Below are positions 8,296-17,000 of a DNA stretch of 64,000 nucleotides, in pieces (position 1 is the first letter of the stretch; the number at the start of each line of letters is the position of its first letter). The position numbers and the translations under genes are program-made. The notes below the pieces were generated by a model. That model ran no database searches, had not been told where the DNA came from, and was given only the letters and a program-made list of their open reading frames with translations. The stretch is from Marinomonas arctica (lineage in GTDB: Bacteria > Pseudomonadota > Gammaproteobacteria > Pseudomonadales > Marinomonadaceae): assembly GCF_003259225.1 (NCBI RefSeq), contig NZ_QHJF01000004.1:107289-171288 (forward strand), read 5' to 3'.

Positions 8296-9765
8296 TCAGT
8301 GTCTTGGCAACCAGAGTTTGGCTTCTAAGCCTTGTTCTATATGGTTACTTAGGGTGACTTCACCACCGTGAGCGCGGGCAATATTACGGGCAATACTGAG
8401 GCCCAGCCCCATGCCACCGGGGTGACCGGAATGATCGGGTGTCAGACGAGTGTAGGGCTGAAAAACCTTATCCATTTTATCAATCGGGATGCCAGGCCCC
8501 TGATCACAGATACGAATACAGACCTCGTCTTCATCGTCTTCGATAAAAACCGTGGCGGTTTTGCCATAATACAAGGCATTGTCGACCAAGTTGCCCAGAC
8601 AACGTTTAATCGCCAGTGGTTTGCCAATAAAAGGGTGTTTTAACTCACCAACGACGGTGAGTTTTGTGTCGTGTAAATTGGCCGTAGACTGCATGTCCTT
8701 GAGCATTCTTGAAATGTTTACTTCGATGCGATTTTCATGAATATCTGTCTCTTTTACGCTCTGTAGCGCGCCTTTTACCAGCATATCCAAATCTTCAAGA
8801 TCTCGAATCATTGCGTCGCGTATGTCATCTTCATCGAGCATTTCAGCGCGAAGCCGTAGGCGAGTAATGGGGGTTTTTAGATCATGGGAAATGGAGGCAA
8901 AGAGCCGTTCCCTGTCATTGAGGTAGCGCTGAATACGCCTTTGCATGTCGTTGAAGGCTTTGGCTGTATTGCGCACTTCGATACTGCCCACTTCCTTGAT
9001 GGGTTTCCAGTCACCTTGACCAAAACGTTCTGCGGCTCTTGCCAAGGTAGCAAGGGGGCGCGTTACTCGTCGAAGCACAACAATGCTAAGCAATAATACC
9101 GTAATGACTGACATGGCCATGGAAAATAGGCGATCTTCGCTTAACGCAGAAGCACCATCTAAAAAATACGGGTCGGGCATTAAGCTGGCGAGATACAACC
9201 AATCTTTATCGTTAATGGGAATTTGAATCACAATAATGGGCGGCGTTAGCGGTTTGACCAATAAGCTGTGATGTCCCCAGCGCTCAGGTAAGTCCACTAG
9301 GCGTGTGTGATTGTTAATAACGTGTAAATCACTTGGGCTGGAGAAGGCAATTTTGGCGTTATGAATACCTAATTGTCTTATTAATGTGCCCTGTACTTCA
9401 TTTTTGACAATGTCTTTGAGCGGCGAGTCGGGAATATTATTGATGCGAATTTCTTCTTTGTTGAGTGTAACGAAGAAGCGTGTTCCCCCCATGTCTTGTA
9501 ATTGATCGATGACAATGTGGCGATAGTTTGTCGGTAAGGATTTGAAATAGCTGACGGTCGCCGCAATGCGAAAGGCCATGTGCTTGGACACTTCACGGAC
9601 GTTTTCTTCTGTGTCAGACTCTAATTGACGTAGCCAAATGGTCGAGCTGATAAATTGGGCACTGGCCACACCCAGAGCCATGATGATTAAAATTTGCCCT
9701 GTCAGCGACTGTGACCAGCGTTTAATGCGCGAACTTTTGCTGGTGGAAGCGTTAGTCGCGGACAT
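8296..9765 (-). CDS. gtrS: Membrane sensor histidine kinase, GtrS-like
   Basis: A 489-residue inner-membrane kinase: helix 1 about residues 23-44, periplasmic sensor about 45-212, helix 2 about 213-231, HAMP about 232-285, DHp with SISHDLKTPI (phosphoacceptor His about 294), and an ATPase domain with NLVDNALYYG (N box), DQGPGIP (G1) and GMGLGLSIARN (G2). All catalytic motifs are present. Its first codons overlap the response-regulator gene by 14 bases. In Pseudomonas the equivalent GtrS senses 2-ketogluconate/6-phosphogluconate-type signals and controls glucose uptake through GltR. Here control of the adjacent gts operon is inferred from position; the ligand is not shown by the sequence. Confidence 0.9.
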   Translation of the reverse strand: MSATNASTSKSSRIKRWSQSLTGQILIIMALGVASAQFISSTIWLRQLESDTEENVREVSKHMAFRIAATVSYFKSLPTNYRHIVIDQLQDMGGTRFFVTLNKEEIRINNIPDSPLKDIVKNEVQGTLIRQLGIHNAKIAFSSPSDLHVINNHTRLVDLPERWGHHSLLVKPLTPPIIVIQIPINDKDWLYLASLMPDPYFLDGASALSEDRLFSMAMSVITVLLLSIVVLRRVTRPLATLARAAERFGQGDWKPIKEVGSIEVRNTAKAFNDMQRRIQRYLNDRERLFASISHDLKTPITRLRLRAEMLDEDDIRDAMIRDLEDLDMLVKGALQSVKETDIHENRIEVNISRMLKDMQSTANLHDTKLTVVGELKHPFIGKPLAIKRCLGNLVDNALYYGKTATVFIEDDEDEVCIRICDQGPGIPIDKMDKVFQPYTRLTPDHSGHPGGMGLGLSIARNIARAHGGEVTLSNHIEQGLEAKLWLPRH

Positions 9766-10489
9766 CGCTGATGGCTTCCACGCTGGCGGTTAAAATGTAG
9801 CCTTGACCACGAATGGTTTTAATTAATTGTGGTTGACGAGCGTCTTCACGCAGACGTTGGCGTAAACGACTGACATGGACATCGATAAACCTATCCAATG
9901 GCGCGCTGTCTCGACCTCGAGTGTTTTCGGCAATGATTTCACGAGTGAGTACGGCCCCTGGGTGGGTTAAGAACAACATCAATAAATTGTAGTCGGCACC
10001 AGATAATGACTCTTTTTCGTCTTTAAAGTGCAGTTCTCGTGAAAGGGTATCCAATGTAAATTGCGCGAACCGGTAAAAACGGTGAGCGACGGGGGCGATT
10101 TCCACCACCTCACTGTGCTCCATACGTCTTAAGATTGCTTTAATACGTGCCAGCAATTCTCGGGGATTAAAGGGTTTGGCAAGATAATCGTCGGCTCCGA
10201 TTTCAAGACCGATAATACGATCCATTTCATCCGAATTTGCCGTCAGCATGATAACCGGTACTTGCGATTGAGTCCTGAGTGACCGACAAACAGCAAAGCC
10301 ATCTTGGCCTGGTAGCATGATGTCTAAAATAACCAAATCGACTTCTTGCTCTGCTTTAAAATCCGCTAAAAAAGTTTCGCCTGAGTCAGCGGTTAACACC
10401 GTAAATTGGTGTTTTTCTAGGTAAGTTTTGAGCAGAGTGCGAATCTCATCGTCATCGTCTACAACATAGAGGCGTTTAGCTTTGGTCAT
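9752..10489 (-). CDS. gltR: OmpR-family response regulator, GltR-like
   Basis: A 245-residue regulator with a receiver domain (acidic cluster VVDDDDE near the start, phosphoacceptor Asp in LVILDIMLPG, Lys in DDYLAKPF) and a C-terminal winged helix ending GQGYILTASVEA. I prefer ATG 10489 over a TTG four codons upstream. It is the first gene of the kinase pair and is transcribed divergently from the sugar kinase at 10703. The 213-base space between them therefore carries both promoters. It probably activates the gts importer operon, by analogy with Pseudomonas GltR. Confidence 0.88.
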   Translation of the reverse strand: MTKAKRLYVVDDDDEIRTLLKTYLEKHQFTVLTADSGETFLADFKAEQEVDLVILDIMLPGQDGFAVCRSLRTQSQVPVIMLTANSDEMDRIIGLEIGADDYLAKPFNPRELLARIKAILRRMEHSEVVEIAPVAHRFYRFAQFTLDTLSRELHFKDEKESLSGADYNLLMLFLTHPGAVLTREIIAENTRGRDSAPLDRFIDVHVSRLRQRLREDARQPQLIKTIRGQGYILTASVEAISDVRD

Positions 10490-10702
10490 TCTCTTGCTCA
10501 ATGAAAGTTAATGTAAAAGTCTCTAAAGTAATGTTACTGGTTTAGAAAGCTAGTCTAGCAAGAAAGTGACAGTGAACCAATTGTCATCTGAACCTATGGT
10601 GGAGAGCGCTTTAAATAAATTAAATTGATTTAATGTTTTTCCCCCTGCATAATTTTTCGACTAATCTTTTTCCTATCTTCGATTCACAAAGAGAACAGAG
10701 CA

Positions 10703-11671
10703 ATGACAACAAAAGTAATGGCGTTCGGTGAAGCCTTAATTGATTTTCTTTCTAATGGCGCCACGCAAGATGGCGAGCTTGAATCCTTTACCAAGTTTCC
10801 TGGCGGTGCGCCAGCAAACGTGGCCGTGGCGGTCGCCCGTTTAGGTGGCAACAGTCATTTTGTGGGTCAAGTAGGTGATGATGCATTTGGTCATTTCTTA
10901 AAATCGTCCTTGGATGGCTACGGTGTTAATACTGAAAATATGCTGATGACTAAGGAAGCCAAAACGGCACTGGCATTCGTCAGCCTAGATCAAACAGGCG
11001 AGCGTAGTTTTGAGTTTTACCGCAGCCCTTCTGCGGATATTTTGTTTAAAGAAACCGATTTTGAGGCTTCGTGGTTTGCCGAGAAGGGCGTTTTTCATAC
11101 CTGTTCCAATACGTTAACGGATGCGGATATTACCAAAGCAACGCTCGCTGGAGTCAGCATGGCACGCGCGGCTCATTGGATTGTCAGTATTGACGTGAAC
11201 CTGCGTATTAATTTGTGGCCAAACGGACAAGTGGATACCAAGCGTGTTATCGATTGGATGCAAAGTGGTGACGTGGTGAAAGCCAGTCTTGAGGAGCTTG
11301 CTGTTTTAGCGGCAGATCCGTTTGCTTTAATTGATGAGTCTTTGGCCGCTGGTGTCACTTTATTTGTGTTAACGGACGGTGCGAATCCGATTCGTTTTTA
11401 CACAGCAGCCCATGGTGAAGCGACAGTTCTTACACCAAAAGTCGACGTAAAGGATACCACGGCAGCGGGTGATGCCTTCGTCGGTGGTCTACTTTATAAG
11501 CTGGCAGAACAGGGCGGTGATCGTGCTTCTCTGCGTACATTATCTGCGCAGGAATTGGTGGATATCGTGCGTTTTGCGGCGGCTTGTGGTGCGGATTCTG
11601 TGACGAAGTTAGGTGCTTACCCTTCTTTGCCGACGCTGAGTGAAGCGCAAGCACAATTAAGTCGTTTCTAA
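10703..11671 (+). CDS. PfkB-family sugar kinase, probable fructokinase
   Basis: A 322-residue ribokinase-fold kinase. It has the N-terminal GGAPANVAVAVARLGG signature (substrate binding) and the C-terminal DTTAAGDAFVGGLLY signature with the catalytic Asp and anion hole (about residues 252-266). Length and motif context fit fructokinases (ScrK type). Placement between a glucose importer and an alpha-glucoside importer plus glucosidase suggests it phosphorylates fructose freed from sucrose. 2-Keto-3-deoxygluconate or another hexose cannot be excluded from sequence alone. It ends at a strong terminator, so it is probably not in the same transcript as the agl genes. Confidence 0.85.
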   Translation: MTTKVMAFGEALIDFLSNGATQDGELESFTKFPGGAPANVAVAVARLGGNSHFVGQVGDDAFGHFLKSSLDGYGVNTENMLMTKEAKTALAFVSLDQTGERSFEFYRSPSADILFKETDFEASWFAEKGVFHTCSNTLTDADITKATLAGVSMARAAHWIVSIDVNLRINLWPNGQVDTKRVIDWMQSGDVVKASLEELAVLAADPFALIDESLAAGVTLFVLTDGANPIRFYTAAHGEATVLTPKVDVKDTTAAGDAFVGGLLYKLAEQGGDRASLRTLSAQELVDIVRFAAACGADSVTKLGAYPSLPTLSEAQAQLSRF

Positions 11672-11762
11672 CTGACACAAAGCAAATATTTGCTTGTGCT
11701 TTGGCCGCAAGTGGCTTTTAAGTTAAACGGTTAAGACAATATTTAGTGACTCTAATAGCGAT

Positions 11763-11792
11763 AAAAAGCGTGGTGATACCGCGCTTTTTTTT
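11763..11792 (+). terminator. Intrinsic terminator after the sugar kinase
   Basis: AAAAAGCG, an inner GGT/ACC pairing, then CGCTTTTT running into eight T (to 11792). It stops transcription before the agl operon promoter. Confidence 0.88.
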
Positions 11793-12140
11793 ATGCGAAA
11801 AATAAGTGCATAATGTGCAAATATACGATATGAAAGCGACATTTATTGTGTACTTTTTTGCCATTAACCTGCTGAATTTAGTGAAAAAACCTATTTTTGT
11901 TGTTTTTTCATACAACCCACATCGATGAAATAAGATTCGCATTTTGGTGAGAATCTACTAAATTTAAAAAATAATTAAGTCAATATTAAGGAGCCTAAGC
12001 CCTTGAAGGGCGTGATTTGTTTGTGAATAATCAAATTTCTTCTTAATCCTTATAGAAGACATGTTTACCTTGTTTCGACCTATGATAATAAAAACAAAGG
12101 CATGCTATGGGTTTCCCAAGCCAGCCTGTGAGGAGCAATG
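11793..12140 (+). other. Intergenic region upstream of the alpha-glucoside operon
   Basis: An AT-rich stretch of about 350 bases with no gene. It must hold the promoter of the aglE-type gene. I see a short inverted repeat (GCCCTT/AAGGGC near 12000-12010) and the ribosome site AGGAG at 12131-12135, but no clear CG-centred palindrome of the LacI-operator type. Confidence 0.5.
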
Positions 12141-13493
12141 ATGAAAAAATCTCTATTGTCTGTGGCGGTCGCCCTGACACTTTCCGCAAACGCTGTGCAC
12201 GCAGCAGACCTTTTATTTGCACCAGGTGAAGACGCTCGTTTTAGTTGGAGCAGCTATGATGCTCTAAAATCCGTTAACTTGTCTGGTGAAACAGTTTCTG
12301 TCTTCGGTCCTTGGATGGGAGACGAGAAAACCAATTTCGAACGTGTAATTGCCTACTTTGAAAAAGCCACTGGTGCAAAAGTGAACTACGCCGGTTCAGA
12401 TTCTTTTGAACAACAAATAGTGATCGATGCCCAAGCTGGTAGTGCCCCTAATATTTCTGTTTTTCCACAACCCGGTTTGGCAGCAGACTTAGCGGCAAAA
12501 GGGTTTATTAGCCCGCTTAGCGATACTGTCAAAAATGCCGTAGTAAAAGACTATGCGGCAGGCCAATCTTGGGTAGACCTGGCAACGTTTAAAGATCAAA
12601 AAGGGCAAGACGACTTTTACGGCGTTTTTTATCGCGCTGATTTGAAATCCTTGGTTTGGTACTCTCCTGATAACTTTGCCGATGCAGGTTATGACGTGCC
12701 TGAAACCATGGAAGACCTAAAAGCGCTAACTGAACAGATCGTTGCTGATGGCGGCACGCCTTGGTGTATTGGTCTGGGTTCTGGTGCCGCAACGGGTTGG
12801 CCTGCAACGGATTGGGTAGAAGACTTGCTACTTCGTACTCAGCCAGCGTCTGTCTATGACGGTTGGGTAACCAATGACATTAAATTTGACGATCCACGTA
12901 TTGTGGGTGCGATTGAAGAGTTTGGTTGGTTTGCACGCAATGACAAGTTTGTTGATGGTGGTGCAGGTGCCGTATCGTCGACGGATTTCCGTGATAGCCC
13001 AAAGGGGTTATTCCAATCGCCTCCTAAGTGTTATTTGCATCGTCAAGCGTCGTTTATCCCAGCTTTCTTCCCTGAAGGCACTAAGCTTGGTTTAGACGCA
13101 GACTTTTTCTACTTCCCATCGTATGCGTCCAAAGATTTGGGTAACCCAGTCTTGGGAGCGGGTACTTTGATGAGTATCACCAATGATTCGAAAGGCGCGC
13201 GTGCTTTTATTGATTTCATTCGCTCACCGATTGCTCATGAGTTGTGGATGGCTCAAACCGGTTTCTTATCGGCACATCTAGGTGCGAACCCTGAGTTGTA
13301 TTCAAGCGAAGCCGCGAAGAAGCAAGGCGAAATTTTACGCTATGCTACCACTTTCCGCTTTGATGGATCTGACTTGATGCCTGGTAAAATCGGAGCGGGT
13401 TCGTTCTGGACTGGCATGGTGGATTACACCGGTGGCAAAGACGCAAAAGAAGTCGCTCGTGACATTCAAAAAACATGGGATGCATTGAAGTAA
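12141..13493 (+). CDS. aglE: Alpha-glucoside-binding periplasmic protein (AglE-like)
   Basis: A 450-residue family-1 solute-binding protein. Two adjacent ATGs occur; the second (12141) lies 5 bases after AGGAG and is the better start. A Sec signal peptide (cut after ANAVHA, about residue 21) precedes the mature protein. The order binding protein, two permeases, ATPase, GH13 glucosidase, LacI regulator parallels the Sinorhizobium agl system for sucrose, maltose and trehalose. The protein is long enough for that class (about 450) and has the GTPWCIGLGSGAATGWPATDW stretch that I associate with AglE-type proteins. The exact sugar cannot be read from sequence. A strong terminator lies 10 bases after the stop. 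Confidence 0.88.
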   Translation: MKKSLLSVAVALTLSANAVHAADLLFAPGEDARFSWSSYDALKSVNLSGETVSVFGPWMGDEKTNFERVIAYFEKATGAKVNYAGSDSFEQQIVIDAQAGSAPNISVFPQPGLAADLAAKGFISPLSDTVKNAVVKDYAAGQSWVDLATFKDQKGQDDFYGVFYRADLKSLVWYSPDNFADAGYDVPETMEDLKALTEQIVADGGTPWCIGLGSGAATGWPATDWVEDLLLRTQPASVYDGWVTNDIKFDDPRIVGAIEEFGWFARNDKFVDGGAGAVSSTDFRDSPKGLFQSPPKCYLHRQASFIPAFFPEGTKLGLDADFFYFPSYASKDLGNPVLGAGTLMSITNDSKGARAFIDFIRSPIAHELWMAQTGFLSAHLGANPELYSSEAAKKQGEILRYATTFRFDGSDLMPGKIGAGSFWTGMVDYTGGKDAKEVARDIQKTWDALK

Positions 13494-13503
13494 TACTTTT
13501 TAG

Positions 13504-13536
13504 AACCCCTAAGCCAGTGTGGGCTTAGGGGTTTTT
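13504..13536 (+). terminator. Intrinsic terminator between binding protein and permease genes of the agl operon
   Basis: A perfect 12-bp stem (AACCCCTAAGCC with GGCTTAGGGGTT, 13504-13515 and 13522-13533), a 6-base loop and T's to 13536. It sits inside the apparent operon, 74 bases before the next start codon. It therefore probably allows partial read-through and gives an excess of binding protein. Confidence 0.88.
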
Positions 13537-13609
13537 GTTCTTTGCTGCCAAATAAATATGAGTAACTTAATACGTTATCTCATGCGCTGTACGTATTTTT
13601 GGAGATTCT

Positions 13610-14620
13610 ATGGCCCAGCTCGCTTCCGCGTTAGTGACCATGATTTTGGGTGTATTGGGATGTGCTGTCTATTTTTATGGCTCCAACATTCTTTTAGACA
13701 AAATTTTCCCGACGAAAAATCGCCCTGCACAACAAGTCGCTAGTAATCTACGCATTGCTAACAGTATTCGTCCTTGGTTGTTTCTCGGCCCTGCCGTGTT
13801 ATTACTGACGTTTTATCTTTTTTATCCTGTGATCGATTCCATCCGCTTGTCTTTTTTTGACCGTAGCGGAGAAGAATTTGTCGGTCTGTCTAATTACGTA
13901 TGGCTGTTTGGCAGCGATGAGTTTTTTGAATCCTTCCGTAACAATATGCTTTGGCTGATCGTTGTGCCGACGGCGGCGACTTTTTTTGGTTTGATTATTG
14001 CGACCATGACAGATCGTATCTGGTGGGGCAATATTGCCAAAAGTCTTATCTTTATGCCGATGGCGATTTCCTTTATTGGCGCCTCGGTAATTTGGAAGTT
14101 TATTTACGACTTCCGCAGTGGTGGCGATGCGCAAATCGGCTTGTTAAACGCTGTTGTGGTGTTTTTTGGTGGAGAACCGCAGAACTGGATCACCATCCCT
14201 TTCTGGAATAATTTCTTTTTGATGATCATTTTGGTCTGGATCCAAACGGGTTTTGCCATGGTGATTTTATCGGCTGCGTTGCGTGGCATTCCCGATGAAA
14301 CCATTGAAGCGGCGGTGCTCGACGGGGCAAATGGTTTGCAAATTTTCTTTAAAATCATGGTGCCGCAAATTTGGGGAACCATTGCGGTGGTATGGACGAC
14401 CATCACCATACTCGTACTGAAAGTCTTTGATATTGTATTGGCGATGACGAACGGTCAATGGGATACGCAAGTATTAGCCAATCAGATGTTTGATTGGATG
14501 TTCCGTGGTGGCGGTGATTTTGGCCGCGGTGCGGTGGTGGCGATTGTTATTATGGTGTTGGTGATTCCAATTATGGTGTGGAATATTAAGCGTGCAAACG
14601 CAGAAATGGAGGGACGTTAA
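13610..14620 (+). CDS. aglF: Alpha-glucoside ABC importer permease (AglF-like)
   Basis: A 336-residue inner-membrane permease. It has an extra N-terminal hydrophobic segment (about residues 5-25) before the usual six-helix core starting at SIRPWLFLGPAVLLLTFYLF. The EAA loop is ETIEAAVLDGANGLQIFFKI. GGAG lies just upstream of the ATG. The long N-terminus is common in the AglF group and unlike the shorter gts permease in this window. Its stop is one base from the next start, so it is translationally linked to the second permease. Confidence 0.88.
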   Translation: MAQLASALVTMILGVLGCAVYFYGSNILLDKIFPTKNRPAQQVASNLRIANSIRPWLFLGPAVLLLTFYLFYPVIDSIRLSFFDRSGEEFVGLSNYVWLFGSDEFFESFRNNMLWLIVVPTAATFFGLIIATMTDRIWWGNIAKSLIFMPMAISFIGASVIWKFIYDFRSGGDAQIGLLNAVVVFFGGEPQNWITIPFWNNFFLMIILVWIQTGFAMVILSAALRGIPDETIEAAVLDGANGLQIFFKIMVPQIWGTIAVVWTTITILVLKVFDIVLAMTNGQWDTQVLANQMFDWMFRGGGDFGRGAVVAIVIMVLVIPIMVWNIKRANAEMEGR

Positions 14621-14621
14621 T

Positions 14622-15761
14622 ATGATTGCATCCTCTAAACGGTCTCCATTGACTTATTTGGTTCATGCCACAGTATTGTTTTTAGTGGTGATTTGGACCA
14701 TTCCGACGGCAGGTTTGTTTATTTCCTCTATTCGGGACAAGGATCAGCTGTCTGTATCTGGCTGGTGGACAGCGTTGTCAACGTCAGAACAGCTGATTAT
14801 TGCTCGGGCGAATGACCCTAAGACTCAGGTTCAAGAAGGGGATTTGTTCGTTATTCGCGGTAATTTGTTAGATGGGTCTTCTGGTGACGTCACTAAATTT
14901 GGCTCCAGCTCGTTGGAACCGGAAGCGTTTGACGCAGGCGCGGTTGCAGATCTTAGAAAAGGCCAAACATTACAGGTAATGGAGAACGGAGACTATGCGT
15001 TTTCTTCTCCAACACCATGGGAAGGGCGCAGTCAGCGGATTTTTTATACAGCAGAAATCCCACCTCGCTTTACTTTGGATAATTACCGCGAAGTGTTGAG
15101 TACGGAAGGGCTAGGTAAGTCTTTTTTGAATTCTTTGACGGTGACCATACCGGCGACCATTATCCCTATTTTGGTGGCTGCCTTCGCGGCGTACGCGTTG
15201 GCGTGGATGCGTTTTCCTGGTCGAGCTTTATTGGTTGCGGCAGTGGTTGGCTTGTTGGTTGTGCCGCTACAAATGTCCTTGATTCCATTGTTAAAAAGCT
15301 ACAACCTGATTGGTGAGTTTTTTGGTGTGGGTTCAAAAACTTACGTGGGCATATGGCTGGCCCATACAGGCTTTGGTTTGCCTTTGGCGATTTATTTATT
15401 GCGCAACTACATTGCGGGATTACCGGGCGAAATTATTGAGTCAGCGCGTGTAGACGGTGCCTCAGATTTTGATATTTTCCGTAAAATCATATTGCCTTTG
15501 TCTTTCCCTGCTTTGGCGTCATTTGCCATTTTCCAATTCCTTTGGGTATGGAATGACTTGTTGATAGCCATGGTATTTCTTGGCAACAATGAAGAACATT
15601 TGGTGCTAACGGGACAGCTGCGTGAGCTATTGGGTTCTCGTGGTGGTAACTGGGAAATTCTGACAGCGTCCGCCTTTATTACCATCATTGTTCCTTTGTG
15701 TGTCTTCTTTAGTTTGCAGCGTTACTTGGTACGCGGCCTGCTAGCAGGCTCTGTGAAATAA
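14622..15761 (+). CDS. aglG: Alpha-glucoside ABC importer permease (AglG-like)
   Basis: A 379-residue permease. ATG 14622 is chosen because GGAGG (14608-14612) lies 9 bases upstream; the frame is open further upstream inside the preceding gene. After the first helix (about 10-32) it has an unusually large periplasmic insertion (about residues 33-155). The remaining five helices and the EAA loop (EIIESARVDGASDFDIFRKI) follow, and it ends RYLVRGLLAGSVK. This insertion is known in AglG-type permeases and explains the length over the usual 280. It forms the pore with the AglF-like protein. Confidence 0.88.
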   Translation: MIASSKRSPLTYLVHATVLFLVVIWTIPTAGLFISSIRDKDQLSVSGWWTALSTSEQLIIARANDPKTQVQEGDLFVIRGNLLDGSSGDVTKFGSSSLEPEAFDAGAVADLRKGQTLQVMENGDYAFSSPTPWEGRSQRIFYTAEIPPRFTLDNYREVLSTEGLGKSFLNSLTVTIPATIIPILVAAFAAYALAWMRFPGRALLVAAVVGLLVVPLQMSLIPLLKSYNLIGEFFGVGSKTYVGIWLAHTGFGLPLAIYLLRNYIAGLPGEIIESARVDGASDFDIFRKIILPLSFPALASFAIFQFLWVWNDLLIAMVFLGNNEEHLVLTGQLRELLGSRGGNWEILTASAFITIIVPLCVFFSLQRYLVRGLLAGSVK

Positions 15762-15837
15762 CATTACCTATACCTATACGAGTGGGTTGAGCTGGCTCCC
15801 CACTTAAGGTCAGTATTTAGATTGAGGCAATTGAATC

Positions 15838-16932
15838 ATGGCAGATGTAAAGTTAACCCATGTTAAAAAAATCTACTCAAACAAAGTAGAGGTTCTAAAA
15901 GACATTAATTTGGACATCAAGCAAGGCGAGTTTATTGTGTTTGTTGGTCCATCTGGCTGCGGCAAGTCTACTTTGCTACGGATGATCTCGGGACTGGAAG
16001 AAATTTCGTCTGGTACTTTGGAGATTGATGGTCAGGTGGTGAATGACATTCCACCTGCATTACGTGGTATTGCGATGGTGTTCCAGAGTTACGCTTTGTA
16101 TCCGCATATGTCCGTATACGACAATATGGCGTTTAGTTTGCAAATTGCAAAGGTGAGCAAAGCCGATATTGATCAACAGGTACGCAAGGCAGCGGATATG
16201 TTACAGCTGACGCCGTATTTGGATCGTTTGCCTAAAGCTCTTTCTGGTGGTCAGCGTCAGCGTGTGGCGATTGGCCGTGCGATTGTGCGTCGTCCGAAGG
16301 TGTTTTTGTTTGATGAGCCTTTGTCTAACTTGGACGCGGCATTGCGTGTAGCGACTCGTATGGAGATTGCCAATTTAAAAGACAGCATGCCGGATTCGAC
16401 GATGATTTATGTGACCCACGATCAGGTGGAAGCCATGACATTAGCGGATCGAATTGTTTTGTTATCCGCTGGCAACATTGAGCAAGTGGGTTCACCGTTG
16501 GAATTGTATGAGCACCCCGCCAACGTCTTTGTGGCGAAGTTTATTGGTTCGCCTGCGATGAATATCGTGCCTTGTCGAATTGAAAAAGCAGGTGAACAGA
16601 CCCGTGTCGCTTTGTCTTCTTCGGTGACGGTCAATACGCCGATTAAAACCGACGCGGCAGAGCAGTCTAAGTCGGCTTTCTTTGGGATTCGTCCAGAAGA
16701 TATGGTGGTGGTTGATACGCAAGAACAAGCTTTCTTGTCGGGTGACGTGTCATTTGTTGAGTCTTTAGGGGAAGCGACTTTGCTGTATGTCAAAGTACCT
16801 GGATGCGATGACATGATTATTGCCAAACAAGCAGGTACCTTAAAAACTCAGCGTGGTGATAAGGTTCATTTGTCTGCTTTACCTGAAAAAATGCATTTAT
16901 TTGATGAAAACGAGCAGTCGTATACTCGTTAA
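15838..16932 (+). CDS. aglK: Alpha-glucoside ABC importer ATP-binding protein (AglK-like)
   Basis: A 364-residue MalK-class ATPase with Walker A GPSGCGKST, Q-loop FQSYALYP, signature LSGGQRQR, Walker B VFLFDEPLSNLD, switch His in YVTHDQ, and a C-terminal TOBE region (about 240-364) containing FFGIRPEDM. It is clearly a different paralogue from the gts ATPase. It lies 76 bases after the permease genes and 68 before the alpha-glucosidase, in a continuous plus-strand operon. Confidence 0.9.
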   Translation: MADVKLTHVKKIYSNKVEVLKDINLDIKQGEFIVFVGPSGCGKSTLLRMISGLEEISSGTLEIDGQVVNDIPPALRGIAMVFQSYALYPHMSVYDNMAFSLQIAKVSKADIDQQVRKAADMLQLTPYLDRLPKALSGGQRQRVAIGRAIVRRPKVFLFDEPLSNLDAALRVATRMEIANLKDSMPDSTMIYVTHDQVEAMTLADRIVLLSAGNIEQVGSPLELYEHPANVFVAKFIGSPAMNIVPCRIEKAGEQTRVALSSSVTVNTPIKTDAAEQSKSAFFGIRPEDMVVVDTQEQAFLSGDVSFVESLGEATLLYVKVPGCDDMIIAKQAGTLKTQRGDKVHLSALPEKMHLFDENEQSYTR

Positions 16933-17000
16933 GTCGTCCGTTATTTCTCATTGGGGCGTGCGAAGCATTGCCCCATATTTTATTTTTTTTGGAGAATCTG

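Noticed and set aside
10602..10614. AGCGCT-centred sequence before the sugar kinase as a LacI-family operator
   Set aside because: The flanks are not symmetrical beyond a few bases and no copy is seen upstream of the agl operon, so it cannot be tied to the regulator.
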